Part shown: piece after piece, positions 19,626 through 27,299 of the stretch
Layout of the letters: every line of letters begins with the position of its first letter
Position numbering within the stretch: position 1 is the stretch's first letter
NCBI RefSeq assembly: GCF_002940205.1
Contig: NZ_MDSK01000032.1
Location: 1-52,571, forward strand
From: Xanthomonas arboricola pv. guizotiae
GTDB taxonomy: Bacteria; Pseudomonadota; Gammaproteobacteria; Xanthomonadales; Xanthomonadaceae
Direction of reading: 5' to 3'
Length of the DNA stretch: 52,571 nucleotides
Made by a program: the position numbers and the translations under genes
The notes under the pieces: model-generated
What the model was told of the DNA's origin: nothing
Seen by the model: the letters and a program-made list of their open reading frames with translations, nothing else
The model's database searches: none

Positions 19626-20513
19626 ATGAGCAAGATCGCTTTTATCGGCCTGGGCAATATGGGCGGGCCGATGGCCGCCAACCTGAGCAAGGCCGGGCAC
19701 CAGCTGCGGGTATTCGATCTGGTGCCGGCCGCGCTGGACGCGGCAGTCGCTGCCGGCGCGCATGCCGCCAGCTCCGCGCACGACACCCTGGCCGACGCCG
19801 AGATCGTGATCTCGATGTTGCCGGCCAGCCGCCATGTGGAAGCGCTGTACCTGGGCGAGGCCGGGATTCTGGCGCAGATTCCCGAAGGTGCCCTGGTGAT
19901 CGACTGCAGCACCATCGCACCCGCCAGCGCACGCAAGCTCGCCGCCGAGGCGCAGGCGCGTGGCCTGGCGGTGCTGGATGCGCCGGTCTCCGGCGGCACG
20001 GCGGGCGCGGCGGCAGGCAGCCTGACGTTTATCGTCGGCGGCGCCGCGCCGGTATTGGCGCGCGCGCGGCCGGTGTTGCAGGCAATGGGCAAGAACATCT
20101 TCCACGTCGGCGACAACGGCGCCGGCCAGGTCGCCAAACTGTGCAACAACATGGCGCTGGGCGTGATCATGGCCGCCACCGGCGAGGCGCTGGCGCTCGG
20201 CGTTGCGCAGGGGCTGGACCCGGCGGTGCTGTCGCAGATGATGGCGGTCAGCACCGGGCGCAGCTGGGCCACCGAAGTGTGCAATCCGTGGCCGGGTGTG
20301 CTGCCCAACGCGCCGGCATCGCGCGGTTACAGCGGCGGCTTCGGCAACGATCTGATGCTCAAGGACCTGGGGCTGGTCGCCGAATCCGCAGTACAGGCGG
20401 GCGTGTCGATTCCGCTCGGCGAGCTGGCGCGCAATCTGTATGCGATGAACAGCCAGGCCGGTAACGGCGCGCTGGATTTCTCCAGTGTGATCAAGCTGGT
20501 GGCCAAGGTTTGA
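19626..20513 (+). CDS. mmsB: 3-hydroxyisobutyrate dehydrogenase
   Basis: MmsB oxidises 3-hydroxyisobutyrate to methylmalonate semialdehyde, the substrate of MmsA encoded at the head of the operon. The 295-residue protein begins with the NAD-binding IAFIGLGNMGGPMAANL, has the substrate motif DAPVSGGTAGAAAGSLTF and the catalytic Lys in GAGQVAKLCNNM. The ATG at 19626 places the Rossmann glycines at the very N-terminus as in the family; the open frame upstream to 19512 is not used. The stop codon overlaps an IS-end-like repeat. Confidence 0.95.
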   Translation: MSKIAFIGLGNMGGPMAANLSKAGHQLRVFDLVPAALDAAVAAGAHAASSAHDTLADAEIVISMLPASRHVEALYLGEAGILAQIPEGALVIDCSTIAPASARKLAAEAQARGLAVLDAPVSGGTAGAAAGSLTFIVGGAAPVLARARPVLQAMGKNIFHVGDNGAGQVAKLCNNMALGVIMAATGEALALGVAQGLDPAVLSQMMAVSTGRSWATEVCNPWPGVLPNAPASRGYSGGFGNDLMLKDLGLVAESAVQAGVSIPLGELARNLYAMNSQAGNGALDFSSVIKLVAKV

Positions 20514-20530
20514 GAGCCGCTAACAAAGCG
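20512..20530 (+). repeat. Terminal-like repeat, copy 2 (degenerate), at the mmsB stop
   Basis: GAGAGCCGCTAACAAAGCG overlaps the mmsB stop and differs by one base from the core shared by 71-90 and 52480-52499. The DNA beyond it is different in all three places. It may be a solo end of a lost element. Confidence 0.45.
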
Positions 20531-20603
20531 TCTACGCCCACCGTCAAGTGGGCCGCTCCAAGTCGCTACCCGGCCTGGGCAATAACGTGCAGCGCCGCGC
20601 CCA

Positions 20604-20623
20604 CGTGATGTGATGTCATCACG
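20604..20623. promoter_or_regulatory. Candidate operator palindrome upstream of the CDF transporter
   Basis: Nested inverted repeats are present: CGTGAT (20604-20609) with ATCACG (20618-20623), and GTGAT-N3-ATCAC (20610-20622). The site lies about 70 bases before the transporter ATG, where a metal-responsive regulator might bind. No regulator gene is adjacent, so the assignment is speculative. Confidence 0.3.
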
Positions 20624-20691
20624 CCCGGGTGTAATAGTCTCCGCCATCGCGTGCGCCTAAGGTGCGCGCATTGCACGAGACCACCGCATCC

Positions 20692-21657
20692 ATGGGACAC
20701 GACCACAACCACGCACCCAGCGACATCCGCCACGAGACACCGCTGTGGTGGGCGCTAGGACTGACCGCCACGTTCCTGCTGGCGGAAGTCATCGGTGCGT
20801 TCATCACCAACAGCCTGGCGCTGCTGTCCGACGCCGCACATATGGCCACCGACACCGTGGGCCTGATGATCGCCCTGCTTGCCGTGCGCCTGAGCCGTCG
20901 TCCTGCCGATGCGCGCCGCACCTATGGCTATGTGCGGCTGGAAGCGCTCGGCGCGCTGGCGAACGGCGCGCTGTTGTTCGCAGTCGGCGCCTACATTCTC
21001 TGGGAGGCCGCGCAGCGCTTCCGCGCACCGCAGGATATTTCCTCCAGCGGCATGCTGCTGATCGCCGGCCTCGGCCTGGTGATCAATCTGATCGCCATGA
21101 AGCTGCTGCACGCCGGCAGCGGCGAGAGCCTGAGCGTCAAGGGGGCCTACCTGGAGGTCTGGAGCGACATGCTTGGCTCGGTGGCGGTGATCATCGGCGC
21201 GCTGCTGATCCGCTGGACCGGTTGGCAGTGGATCGACCCGGTGCTGGCGGTGCTGATCGGCCTGTGGGTGCTGCCGCGCACCTGGGTGCTGCTGCGCGAG
21301 GCGATCAACGTGCTGCTGGAAGGCGTGCCCAAAGGCATCGATCTGCCGCAGGTGCAGCAGGCGCTGACCAGCTACCCCGGCGTCGAAGACGTGCACGACC
21401 TGCATGTCTGGGCACTGGCCTCCAGCACGCCCGCGCTCACCGCACACGTGGTGGTCAGCGAAACCACCGACCGCGACCGCCTGCGCGACGCCCTCGCCGA
21501 GCTGCTGCACGCGCGCTTCGAGATCACCCACGTCACCCTGCAGGTGGAGAGCGGCGACTGCGGCGCCGAGCCGTGTGGCGCGGCGCCGGCCGCGCAAGGC
21601 TCCGCGCATGACGATCATCGTGGTCACGCGCACTCGCACGGCGGCCACGCGCACTGA
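20692..21657 (+). CDS. Cation diffusion facilitator (CDF) metal exporter
   Basis: CDF proteins exchange cytoplasmic Zn, Co, Cd or similar ions for protons across the inner membrane. The 321-residue protein starts MGHDHNHAP, has about six membrane segments, metal-site motifs LSDAAHMATD (TM2) and EVWSDMLGS (TM5), and a cytoplasmic C-terminal domain with DVHDLHVW. A His-rich tail (HDDHRGHAHSHGGHAH) and the His-rich N-terminus suggest Zn or Co handling. The ATG 20692 is chosen since it begins the metal-binding N-terminus. It appears monocistronic, 178 bases after mmsB. Confidence 0.93.
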   Translation: MGHDHNHAPSDIRHETPLWWALGLTATFLLAEVIGAFITNSLALLSDAAHMATDTVGLMIALLAVRLSRRPADARRTYGYVRLEALGALANGALLFAVGAYILWEAAQRFRAPQDISSSGMLLIAGLGLVINLIAMKLLHAGSGESLSVKGAYLEVWSDMLGSVAVIIGALLIRWTGWQWIDPVLAVLIGLWVLPRTWVLLREAINVLLEGVPKGIDLPQVQQALTSYPGVEDVHDLHVWALASSTPALTAHVVVSETTDRDRLRDALAELLHARFEITHVTLQVESGDCGAEPCGAAPAAQGSAHDDHRGHAHSHGGHAH

Positions 21658-21828
21658 CGCGGAGCACGCCTCCAGTAGGCTTGTTGCCTGACTGGCGGTG
21701 GCATGGCGTTGCCTGGAGCAGCGCCCAGCCAGGCCATCCGGTCCGATCCAGGGGAGAACCGTCCTGCTGCCGAGCTACCGCCCAGGCCGTATGATCGAGC
21801 CGGGGAAGACTGCGAGGCTGGCGGCGCG

Positions 21829-23112
21829 ATGGCGGTACAGATCGAACAACGCAACGAACGCATCGCCGCGCTGATCGCCGAGGCGGGCGCGGCGGCATCG
21901 GCCGGGCAATGGCAACAGGCCGAGCAATTGTGGACACAGGTGCGCCAGTTGGCGCCGACGCACCCGCAGGCCTTGTACAGCCTGGGCGTGCATGCCTACC
22001 AGCGCGGCGATGCAACGGCGGCGCTGGAGTACCTGGCAGGCGCACGCGCAAGCAGCCCGGGCGATCCGATGATCGTGCTGACCATTGCGGTGGTGAAGCA
22101 GGCGCAAGGCGATGTGGATGGCGAGTGGCAGGCCATCAGCGCGGCGTTGGCGCTGGATGCGTACTTCCTGCCCGGGCTGCTGGCAAAGGCCGCATTCCTG
22201 CAGGCGCGCGGCCGCCCGCGCGCCGCCGCCGGTGTCTATCGCGATGCGCTGAAGGTCGCGCCGCCGGAGCCGCAATGGCCTGCGGTATTGCGGCGCAAGC
22301 TGGCCCTGGCCACGCAGGCAGTGGAGCAGGACACGCTTGAGCTGGAAGCGCAATTGCGCGCCGTCCTGGACGCTCCTGGCATCGCCGTGGACGCCGCGCT
22401 CGCAGGACGCTGGGCGGAGGCAGCCGCGATCGCATGCGGGCGCAGTCGCCCGTTCCACTCCCAGTCCAACCGCTTGTACATCCCGCGATTGCCGGCCCTG
22501 CCGTTTCACCCGCCGGACGCGTTTCCCTGGATCGCTGCAGTACAGCGTCAGACCGCGGCGATCGCGCAGGAACTGCGCGCCGTCATGCACGAGGACAAGG
22601 GCGGCTTTGCGCCGTACATCGCCTACGCGCCGGACCAGCCGGTCAATCAGTGGAAGGAGCTCAACCATTCGCCGGCATGGAGTTCCTATCCGTTGTGGGC
22701 ACATGGACAGCCGGTGGATGAGCATCTGCGGCAGTGCCCGGCAACCGCCGCCGCTTTGGCATTGGTCGATGCGGCGCAGATCGACGGCGTGTGCCCCAAC
22801 GCGATGTTTTCGGTGCTTGCGCCGCAGACGGTCATTCCGCCGCACCATGGTGAGACCAACGCACGTCTGGTGGCGCATCTTCCGTTGATCGTGCCCGAGG
22901 GCTGCAGCTTCCGGGTCGGTTACGACTGGCGGCAGTGGGAGGTCGGCAAGGTGCTGGTGTTCGACGACTCGATCGAGCATGAGGCGCGCAACGCGAGCGC
23001 GCAGCTGCGTGCGGTGCTGATCTTCGATGTCTGGAACCCGCTGCTGAGCCAGGAGGAGCGGCAGATGGTCAATGCCATGGAGACGGCGATTGCGCGCCAC
23101 CGTGCGGGATGA
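21829..23112 (+). CDS. TPR protein with C-terminal aspartyl/asparaginyl beta-hydroxylase-like domain
   Basis: The C-terminal half matches the 2-oxoglutarate/Fe(II) AspH family, which hydroxylates Asp/Asn side chains. PHHGETNARLVAHLPL (about 338-353) provides the first Fe histidine, His339, with Gly rather than Asp two residues on, as in AspH; EVGKVLVFDDSIEHEARN provides His384. The N-terminal 170 residues are helical TPR-like repeats (AEQLWTQVRQLAPTHPQALYSLG). No signal peptide, so it is cytoplasmic. ATG 21829 is chosen as it starts the TPR region. It ends 23 bases from the convergent sulfotransferase gene. The substrate is unknown; a peptide or protein is suggested by the fold. Confidence 0.88.
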   Translation: MAVQIEQRNERIAALIAEAGAAASAGQWQQAEQLWTQVRQLAPTHPQALYSLGVHAYQRGDATAALEYLAGARASSPGDPMIVLTIAVVKQAQGDVDGEWQAISAALALDAYFLPGLLAKAAFLQARGRPRAAAGVYRDALKVAPPEPQWPAVLRRKLALATQAVEQDTLELEAQLRAVLDAPGIAVDAALAGRWAEAAAIACGRSRPFHSQSNRLYIPRLPALPFHPPDAFPWIAAVQRQTAAIAQELRAVMHEDKGGFAPYIAYAPDQPVNQWKELNHSPAWSSYPLWAHGQPVDEHLRQCPATAAALALVDAAQIDGVCPNAMFSVLAPQTVIPPHHGETNARLVAHLPLIVPEGCSFRVGYDWRQWEVGKVLVFDDSIEHEARNASAQLRAVLIFDVWNPLLSQEERQMVNAMETAIARHRAG

Positions 23113-23135
23113 GGTGGTGCCGGTAGTCGGCCGGT

Positions 23136-24707
23136 TCAGTCCGCAGGCATGATGCCGAACCGGGCAAGTGTGTCGCGCAGCGGAGCGAGCTGGGTCGCGT
23201 AGGGTTTCCAGCGTCCGGACGCATCGCCATGCAGGGGCTGGCGCACCTGCCAGTAGCTGGCTGTCCTGACGGCTCCAGGCGCCTTGTGGAAATCCAGGCA
23301 ATCCGGTTCCCAGGGCAACTGCAAAAAGTCCAGCAGTGCGCGCAGGCTGGGCTCCGGCGCGGCGACAAAGGCGTCGTAGTCGAACGTGTGGATGCTGTCC
23401 GGATACAGCGACAGCCAATGCGCCATCAGTCGCTGGTAGGCGGCATAGAAATGCCCGATGTCCTCCAGCCGGCCCGCATAGTCAAAGCGTTGTGGATTGA
23501 GCTGCTGCATGAAGATCGACAGCCCGTTGTCCAGCGGGTGACGACGTGTGTGCACGATCCTGGCCGCCGGAAACAGCTGCTTGATCAGCCCGAGCAGCAA
23601 AAAGTTGTCGGGGCGCTTGTCGGTGATGTAGCGCAGTTGCGCGTGATGGGGAACGGCCGCAGCCACGCGTCGACGATAGGCTGCGGCCAGCTGCGCCAGC
23701 GTGTGCGAGGACAGATGCTGCGCGGCCTGCGGGAATGGCGACAGCGACTGTGCGACCAGTCGCGGCAGCGCATCCAGTTCGCCCCCGGCGGCGATGCATG
23801 GGTGGCGCGACAAGGCCTGCTCGATCAAGGTGGAGCCGGAGCGGAACATGCCGCAGATAAACAGTGGCGGTACCGCGTCGTCTACGGCGGCCATGGGCGG
23901 TGGCTGGGGCGCGTCGTTTGCATCGGCAAATACCGCAGCGATGGTGTCGAAGTGCTGTTGTGTACGGATCGGGTCGTAGCGCCGCGCATGTGCATGGCCA
24001 TGCCGGTTGGCGGCACTGGCCGCATCGAATGCCTGGCTGTGCAGGCCGAGACGGTCGTAGGCATGGGCCAGTGCATGCAGCAGCGTGGCCGTCAACGCAG
24101 GATCCTGCTCCGCGACCGAGCCTGCCTGCGCAAGTGCGAGCAAGCGGATGTCCTGCGCATGCGTCGGAGGATCCAGCTGCAGCAGGCGTGCGGTGGCTTG
24201 CAGCTGCAGCGCTCGTGTCTGGGCATCGACGGGAGGATTGGCGAGCAGCCGGCGATAGGCGGCGACCGCCTGGTCGCGTGCGCCCAGCTCTTCCTGCAGA
24301 TTGCCCAGATTGAGCAAGGCCGGGGCGTAGTCCGGCCTGCACTGCAGTGCCAGGTCGAGTTCCTTCAGCGCTGCCGCCTCCTGATGTAGATGGTCGCTCA
24401 GCAGCGCCGCGCGATTGAGGTGGATCTGTTCCGGCAACGCGGCACCGCACTGCAATGCCTGCGCATACGCATCCAGTGCGGCGGATGCCTCGCCGGTCTG
24501 GCGCAGCAGATATCCCAGGTTGTACCAGGCATCGGCGCAGCGGGGCTGCGCCTGCAGGATGTGGCGATAGGCGGCGATCGCCTGCACCAGATGGCCTTGT
24601 TGCAGTAAGCGTGCGGCGTGCTGCAAGGACGGGTCCAAGGCGTTTTCCAGGCAGTCTTGCAGTGGGTGGGAGAGCTGCAGCTTAGGCGGCGCCGGCGGTG
24701 CGTTCAA
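23136..24707 (-). CDS. TPR-containing sulfotransferase, copy 1
   Basis: The C-terminal half belongs to the PAPS-dependent sulfotransferase fold: the 5'-phosphosulfate loop is PLFICGMFRSGSTLIEQAL (about 281-299) and the 3'-phosphate region is RIVHTRRHPLDNGLSIFMQ. The N-terminal 250 residues hold TPRs (ADAWYNLGYLLRQTGEASAALDAYAQAL). I place the start at TTG 24707, preceded by ACGGGG. The frame reaches 24806, but ATG 24800 would leave no promoter space against the divergent gene at 24799. The enzyme is cytoplasmic. The architecture is shared with the gene at 25298; the acceptor is unknown. Confidence 0.85.
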   Translation of the reverse strand: MNAPPAPPKLQLSHPLQDCLENALDPSLQHAARLLQQGHLVQAIAAYRHILQAQPRCADAWYNLGYLLRQTGEASAALDAYAQALQCGAALPEQIHLNRAALLSDHLHQEAAALKELDLALQCRPDYAPALLNLGNLQEELGARDQAVAAYRRLLANPPVDAQTRALQLQATARLLQLDPPTHAQDIRLLALAQAGSVAEQDPALTATLLHALAHAYDRLGLHSQAFDAASAANRHGHAHARRYDPIRTQQHFDTIAAVFADANDAPQPPPMAAVDDAVPPLFICGMFRSGSTLIEQALSRHPCIAAGGELDALPRLVAQSLSPFPQAAQHLSSHTLAQLAAAYRRRVAAAVPHHAQLRYITDKRPDNFLLLGLIKQLFPAARIVHTRRHPLDNGLSIFMQQLNPQRFDYAGRLEDIGHFYAAYQRLMAHWLSLYPDSIHTFDYDAFVAAPEPSLRALLDFLQLPWEPDCLDFHKAPGAVRTASYWQVRQPLHGDASGRWKPYATQLAPLRDTLARFGIMPAD

Positions 24708-24798
24708 TCGCCCCGTGGCGGACGGTGATGAGCGGTCTTTCCTGCGTTCGCCGCTTGCCTTGTATGCTCTGCTGCAGTCGACCAGTGAAGATGCGCGC

Positions 24799-25257
24799 AT
24801 GCACAAGCGAGTGGTGTGGGGGCTGACGGTGTTGAGCTGCGCCTGGGCGGTATCGGCGCAGGACGTGCCGACGCATCGCTGCGCCGCCGTACTCGATCCC
24901 TTGCCGCGGCTGGCCTGCTATGACGCCAGCTTCCCGCCAACGCAGGCGGTGCGGGCGGCGGAGGCGGACAGGGCAGTCAGGGCATTCGGCCGCAACACCC
25001 AACAGGCCTCGGCAGCGGCAGGTGCGCAGCAGTCAGCGCCTGCGCAACTCACCGCGAAGGTGCTTGCAGTGGCGTATCAGCCAGACGGTACGCGCATCGT
25101 GTCGCTGGACAGTCGCCAGCGCTGGGCGCTGACGGAAGCGAGCAGCCGCGGGCCGCTGGCCGAGGGCGAGGTCGTGGTGATCCGCAAGGCCGCAATGGGA
25201 AGCTACATGCTGGTCACCGCTGCCGGTGTCGCGCTACGCGCCCGCCGCATCGACTGA
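24799..25257 (+). CDS. Small exported protein with RLACYD motif, function unknown
   Basis: The 152-residue protein has a Sec signal peptide (MHKRVVWGLTVLSCAWAVSA, cleaved before QD). The mature N-terminus contains two cysteines in HRCAAVLDPLPRLACYDASF, a motif shared by several small periplasmic proteins of proteobacteria that probably forms a disulfide. The C-terminal part (LTAKVLAVAYQPDGTRIVSLD...) looks like a small beta domain. It starts divergently from sulfotransferase copy 1 and is 40 bases before the start of copy 2, so it may be co-transcribed with the latter. No function can be assigned. Confidence 0.75.
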   Translation: MHKRVVWGLTVLSCAWAVSAQDVPTHRCAAVLDPLPRLACYDASFPPTQAVRAAEADRAVRAFGRNTQQASAAAGAQQSAPAQLTAKVLAVAYQPDGTRIVSLDSRQRWALTEASSRGPLAEGEVVVIRKAAMGSYMLVTAAGVALRARRID

Positions 25258-25297
25258 CCAGGCCATCGACGGCATCGCAACAGACAGAAGGGAATGG

Positions 25298-26881
25298 ATG
25301 ACTGAGAGACTGCTACGCGCCCTGTTGCACAACGGGTATCAACTGCTGCGTCAGGGACGTTATGCCGAGGCAGTCGTGTTCGCCGAGCGCGCCTGCGCAC
25401 AGCAGCCTGGCAATGCGCATCTGCTGGAGCTTGCCAGTGAAGCCTGGCTGGCCAACGGCGATCCGCAGGCCGCAGCCGACCGCATCGCACAGGCAGTGGC
25501 GGTTGCAACGTCACCGCTCCCGCTATTGATCAAATACGCCAGCTTGCTGCTGCAGCTGCGTCGCCGCCGCGAGGCCCGGCTCGTCGCCGGCCAGGCACAG
25601 GCGCTGGCCGCCGCCGACGGCGCTGCATGGTGGCGGATCGGCTCGCTGTACAGCGGCTGCCACGAGGTGGCGGCCGCCCGTGATGCGTATCGGCATGCGA
25701 TGACATTGCTGGGAGAACAGCCCGGCTTGCTGTACGACCTCGCCACCATGCAGTTCTTTGGTGGCGAATTCGATGCGGCTGAGCGCACCCTGGAGCGGCT
25801 ATTGCAACTGGCACCCGGCACGGGCGATGCCCTGTACCTGCGCGCCACGCTCCGGCGTCAGACCGGGCAGCACAACCACCTGGACGATCTGCGTCACCGC
25901 TTGACCACGCTGTCGGAACCGTCCGCCCGAGCGGCCGGCCTGTACGCCCTGAGCAAGGAGCTGGAGGACCTGGGCCAGCATGCGGAGTCGTTCGAGACAT
26001 TGACCGCAGCAGCGGTCTGCAAGCGCAAGACTCTGCAGTACGACGTTGCTGCCGAGTGTGCGCATATCGCCCAGGTGCGCGAGGCATACGCCCCGGCTGT
26101 CTTGCGCGCACTGCAGCCCGGTCATGCGGGCGAGGGAGCGATCTTCATCGTCGGTTTGCCACGCTCCGGCACCACCTTGCTGGAGCGCCTGCTGATCCAG
26201 CGCGGCGGTGCACGCTCGGCCGGGGAGCTGATGGATTTCGGTGCGCTGCTCGGCAGTGCGACCTCCGGCGTACTGTCGACCAATCCCGAACTGACCGCCG
26301 CCCAGGCTTCGCTGCAGATCGATTTCGCGGCGCTTGGGCAGGAGTATCTGCGCGGTGCCCGTGAGCTGGTGCACGACCATCCGGTGTTCATCGACAAGCT
26401 GCCGGTCAATTACCTGTATTGCGGCATGATTGCCGCCGCGCTGCCACGCGCACGCATCATCCATCTGGTGCGCGATCCGCTGGACACCTGTTATGCGATG
26501 TACAAGACCCTGTTCTACAACGCCTATCCGTTCTCGTATGCGCTCGATGAGCTCGCGGATTACTACCTGGCCTACCAGCAGACCATGCGGCACTGGCATG
26601 CGGTGCTGCCCGGCGCCATTCTCGACGTGCGCTACGAAGAGTTGGTGCGCGACACCGACCAGCAGATCACGCGGGTGCTGAGCTGGTGCGGGCTGGCGAG
26701 CAGTGACACCATCGCCGAACTGGAGCATGTGCCGTTCGTGACTGCGAGCGCGGCGCAGGTGCGCGGCGATGTCCACCAACGCTCGGTGCATAGCTCTCGG
26801 CGGCATCTGGGCAGACTCATGCCCGTGTTGACGCGACTTCAGGCAGCCGGTGTGGTCATGCCTGGCGTCGAGGCGTTGTAA
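25298..26881 (+). CDS. TPR-containing sulfotransferase, copy 2
   Basis: The sulfotransferase domain shows the P-loop IFIVGLPRSGTTLLERLL (about 282-299), DKLPVNY and the 3'-phosphate element ARIIHLVRDPLDTCYAMY (about 385-402). The PRSGTT form resembles tyrosylprotein sulfotransferases and RaxST. Residues 1-250 are TPR repeats. ATG 25298 has AAGGGA 7 bases upstream; an in-frame extension to 25226 overlaps the upstream gene. The protein has 527 residues and no signal peptide. It lies upstream of the TonB receptor at 27300 and is separated from it by a microsatellite-bearing region. It is clearly not a recent duplicate of copy 1. Confidence 0.87.
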   Translation: MTERLLRALLHNGYQLLRQGRYAEAVVFAERACAQQPGNAHLLELASEAWLANGDPQAAADRIAQAVAVATSPLPLLIKYASLLLQLRRRREARLVAGQAQALAAADGAAWWRIGSLYSGCHEVAAARDAYRHAMTLLGEQPGLLYDLATMQFFGGEFDAAERTLERLLQLAPGTGDALYLRATLRRQTGQHNHLDDLRHRLTTLSEPSARAAGLYALSKELEDLGQHAESFETLTAAAVCKRKTLQYDVAAECAHIAQVREAYAPAVLRALQPGHAGEGAIFIVGLPRSGTTLLERLLIQRGGARSAGELMDFGALLGSATSGVLSTNPELTAAQASLQIDFAALGQEYLRGARELVHDHPVFIDKLPVNYLYCGMIAAALPRARIIHLVRDPLDTCYAMYKTLFYNAYPFSYALDELADYYLAYQQTMRHWHAVLPGAILDVRYEELVRDTDQQITRVLSWCGLASSDTIAELEHVPFVTASAAQVRGDVHQRSVHSSRRHLGRLMPVLTRLQAAGVVMPGVEAL

Positions 26882-27299
26882 GAGTTTCTCGCTGGCCGAC
26901 CAATAGTTCCTGCAACTGAGCGAGCGGCTGGCTCGCGGCCGACGAACGAACGAACGAACGAACGAACGAACGAACGAACGAACGAACGAACGAATGGGGC
27001 GAAATCGGGCTCCACGAGAGCAAAGAGCGGCATAGGGCCGCTTTTTCCGTGACATCCGCACTCTTTTGGGGATTCGCCGCACCGATTCGGAGCATTTCTG
27101 AATGGCGCTTTAATTCTCTTCAACGTGGTCTTAACATCGGGTTGGCAACTTCTTTTCGGGCGCTTCTTCGTCCGGCCGTTAGCCAGCGTGGAAGTGCAGT
27201 CCGATGCGCTTGCCAACGACGTCGCAGCATGCGCCGGCATTGCCTTAGATGCCGACGCAGTGCGTTGCGCTCACCCGTTCGAACTTCTCGGAGAGAGAG
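26882..27299. other. 418-base leader region of the TonB receptor, carrying a microsatellite
   Basis: No gene is seen. The region has the (CGAA)13 array near its 5' end and a more AT-rich part around 27050-27150, which is likely to contain the receptor promoter. A GAGAGAGA purine run precedes the receptor ATG. Minus-strand frames through the array give FVRS repeats and are artefacts. Confidence 0.6.
26943..26994. repeat. Perfect tetranucleotide microsatellite (CGAA)13
   Basis: Thirteen uninterrupted CGAA units (52 bases) begin 62 bases after the sulfotransferase stop and end 305 bases before the TonB receptor start. Perfect tetranucleotide arrays of this length are prone to slipped-strand change in copy number. 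It lies outside any coding frame I accept, so an effect would be on transcription, spacing or transcript structure. Confidence 0.97.

Noticed and set aside
25799..27082. Minus-strand frame with FVRS repeats
   Set aside because: The repeats are the translation of the (CGAA)13 microsatellite and the rest is antisense to the sulfotransferase.
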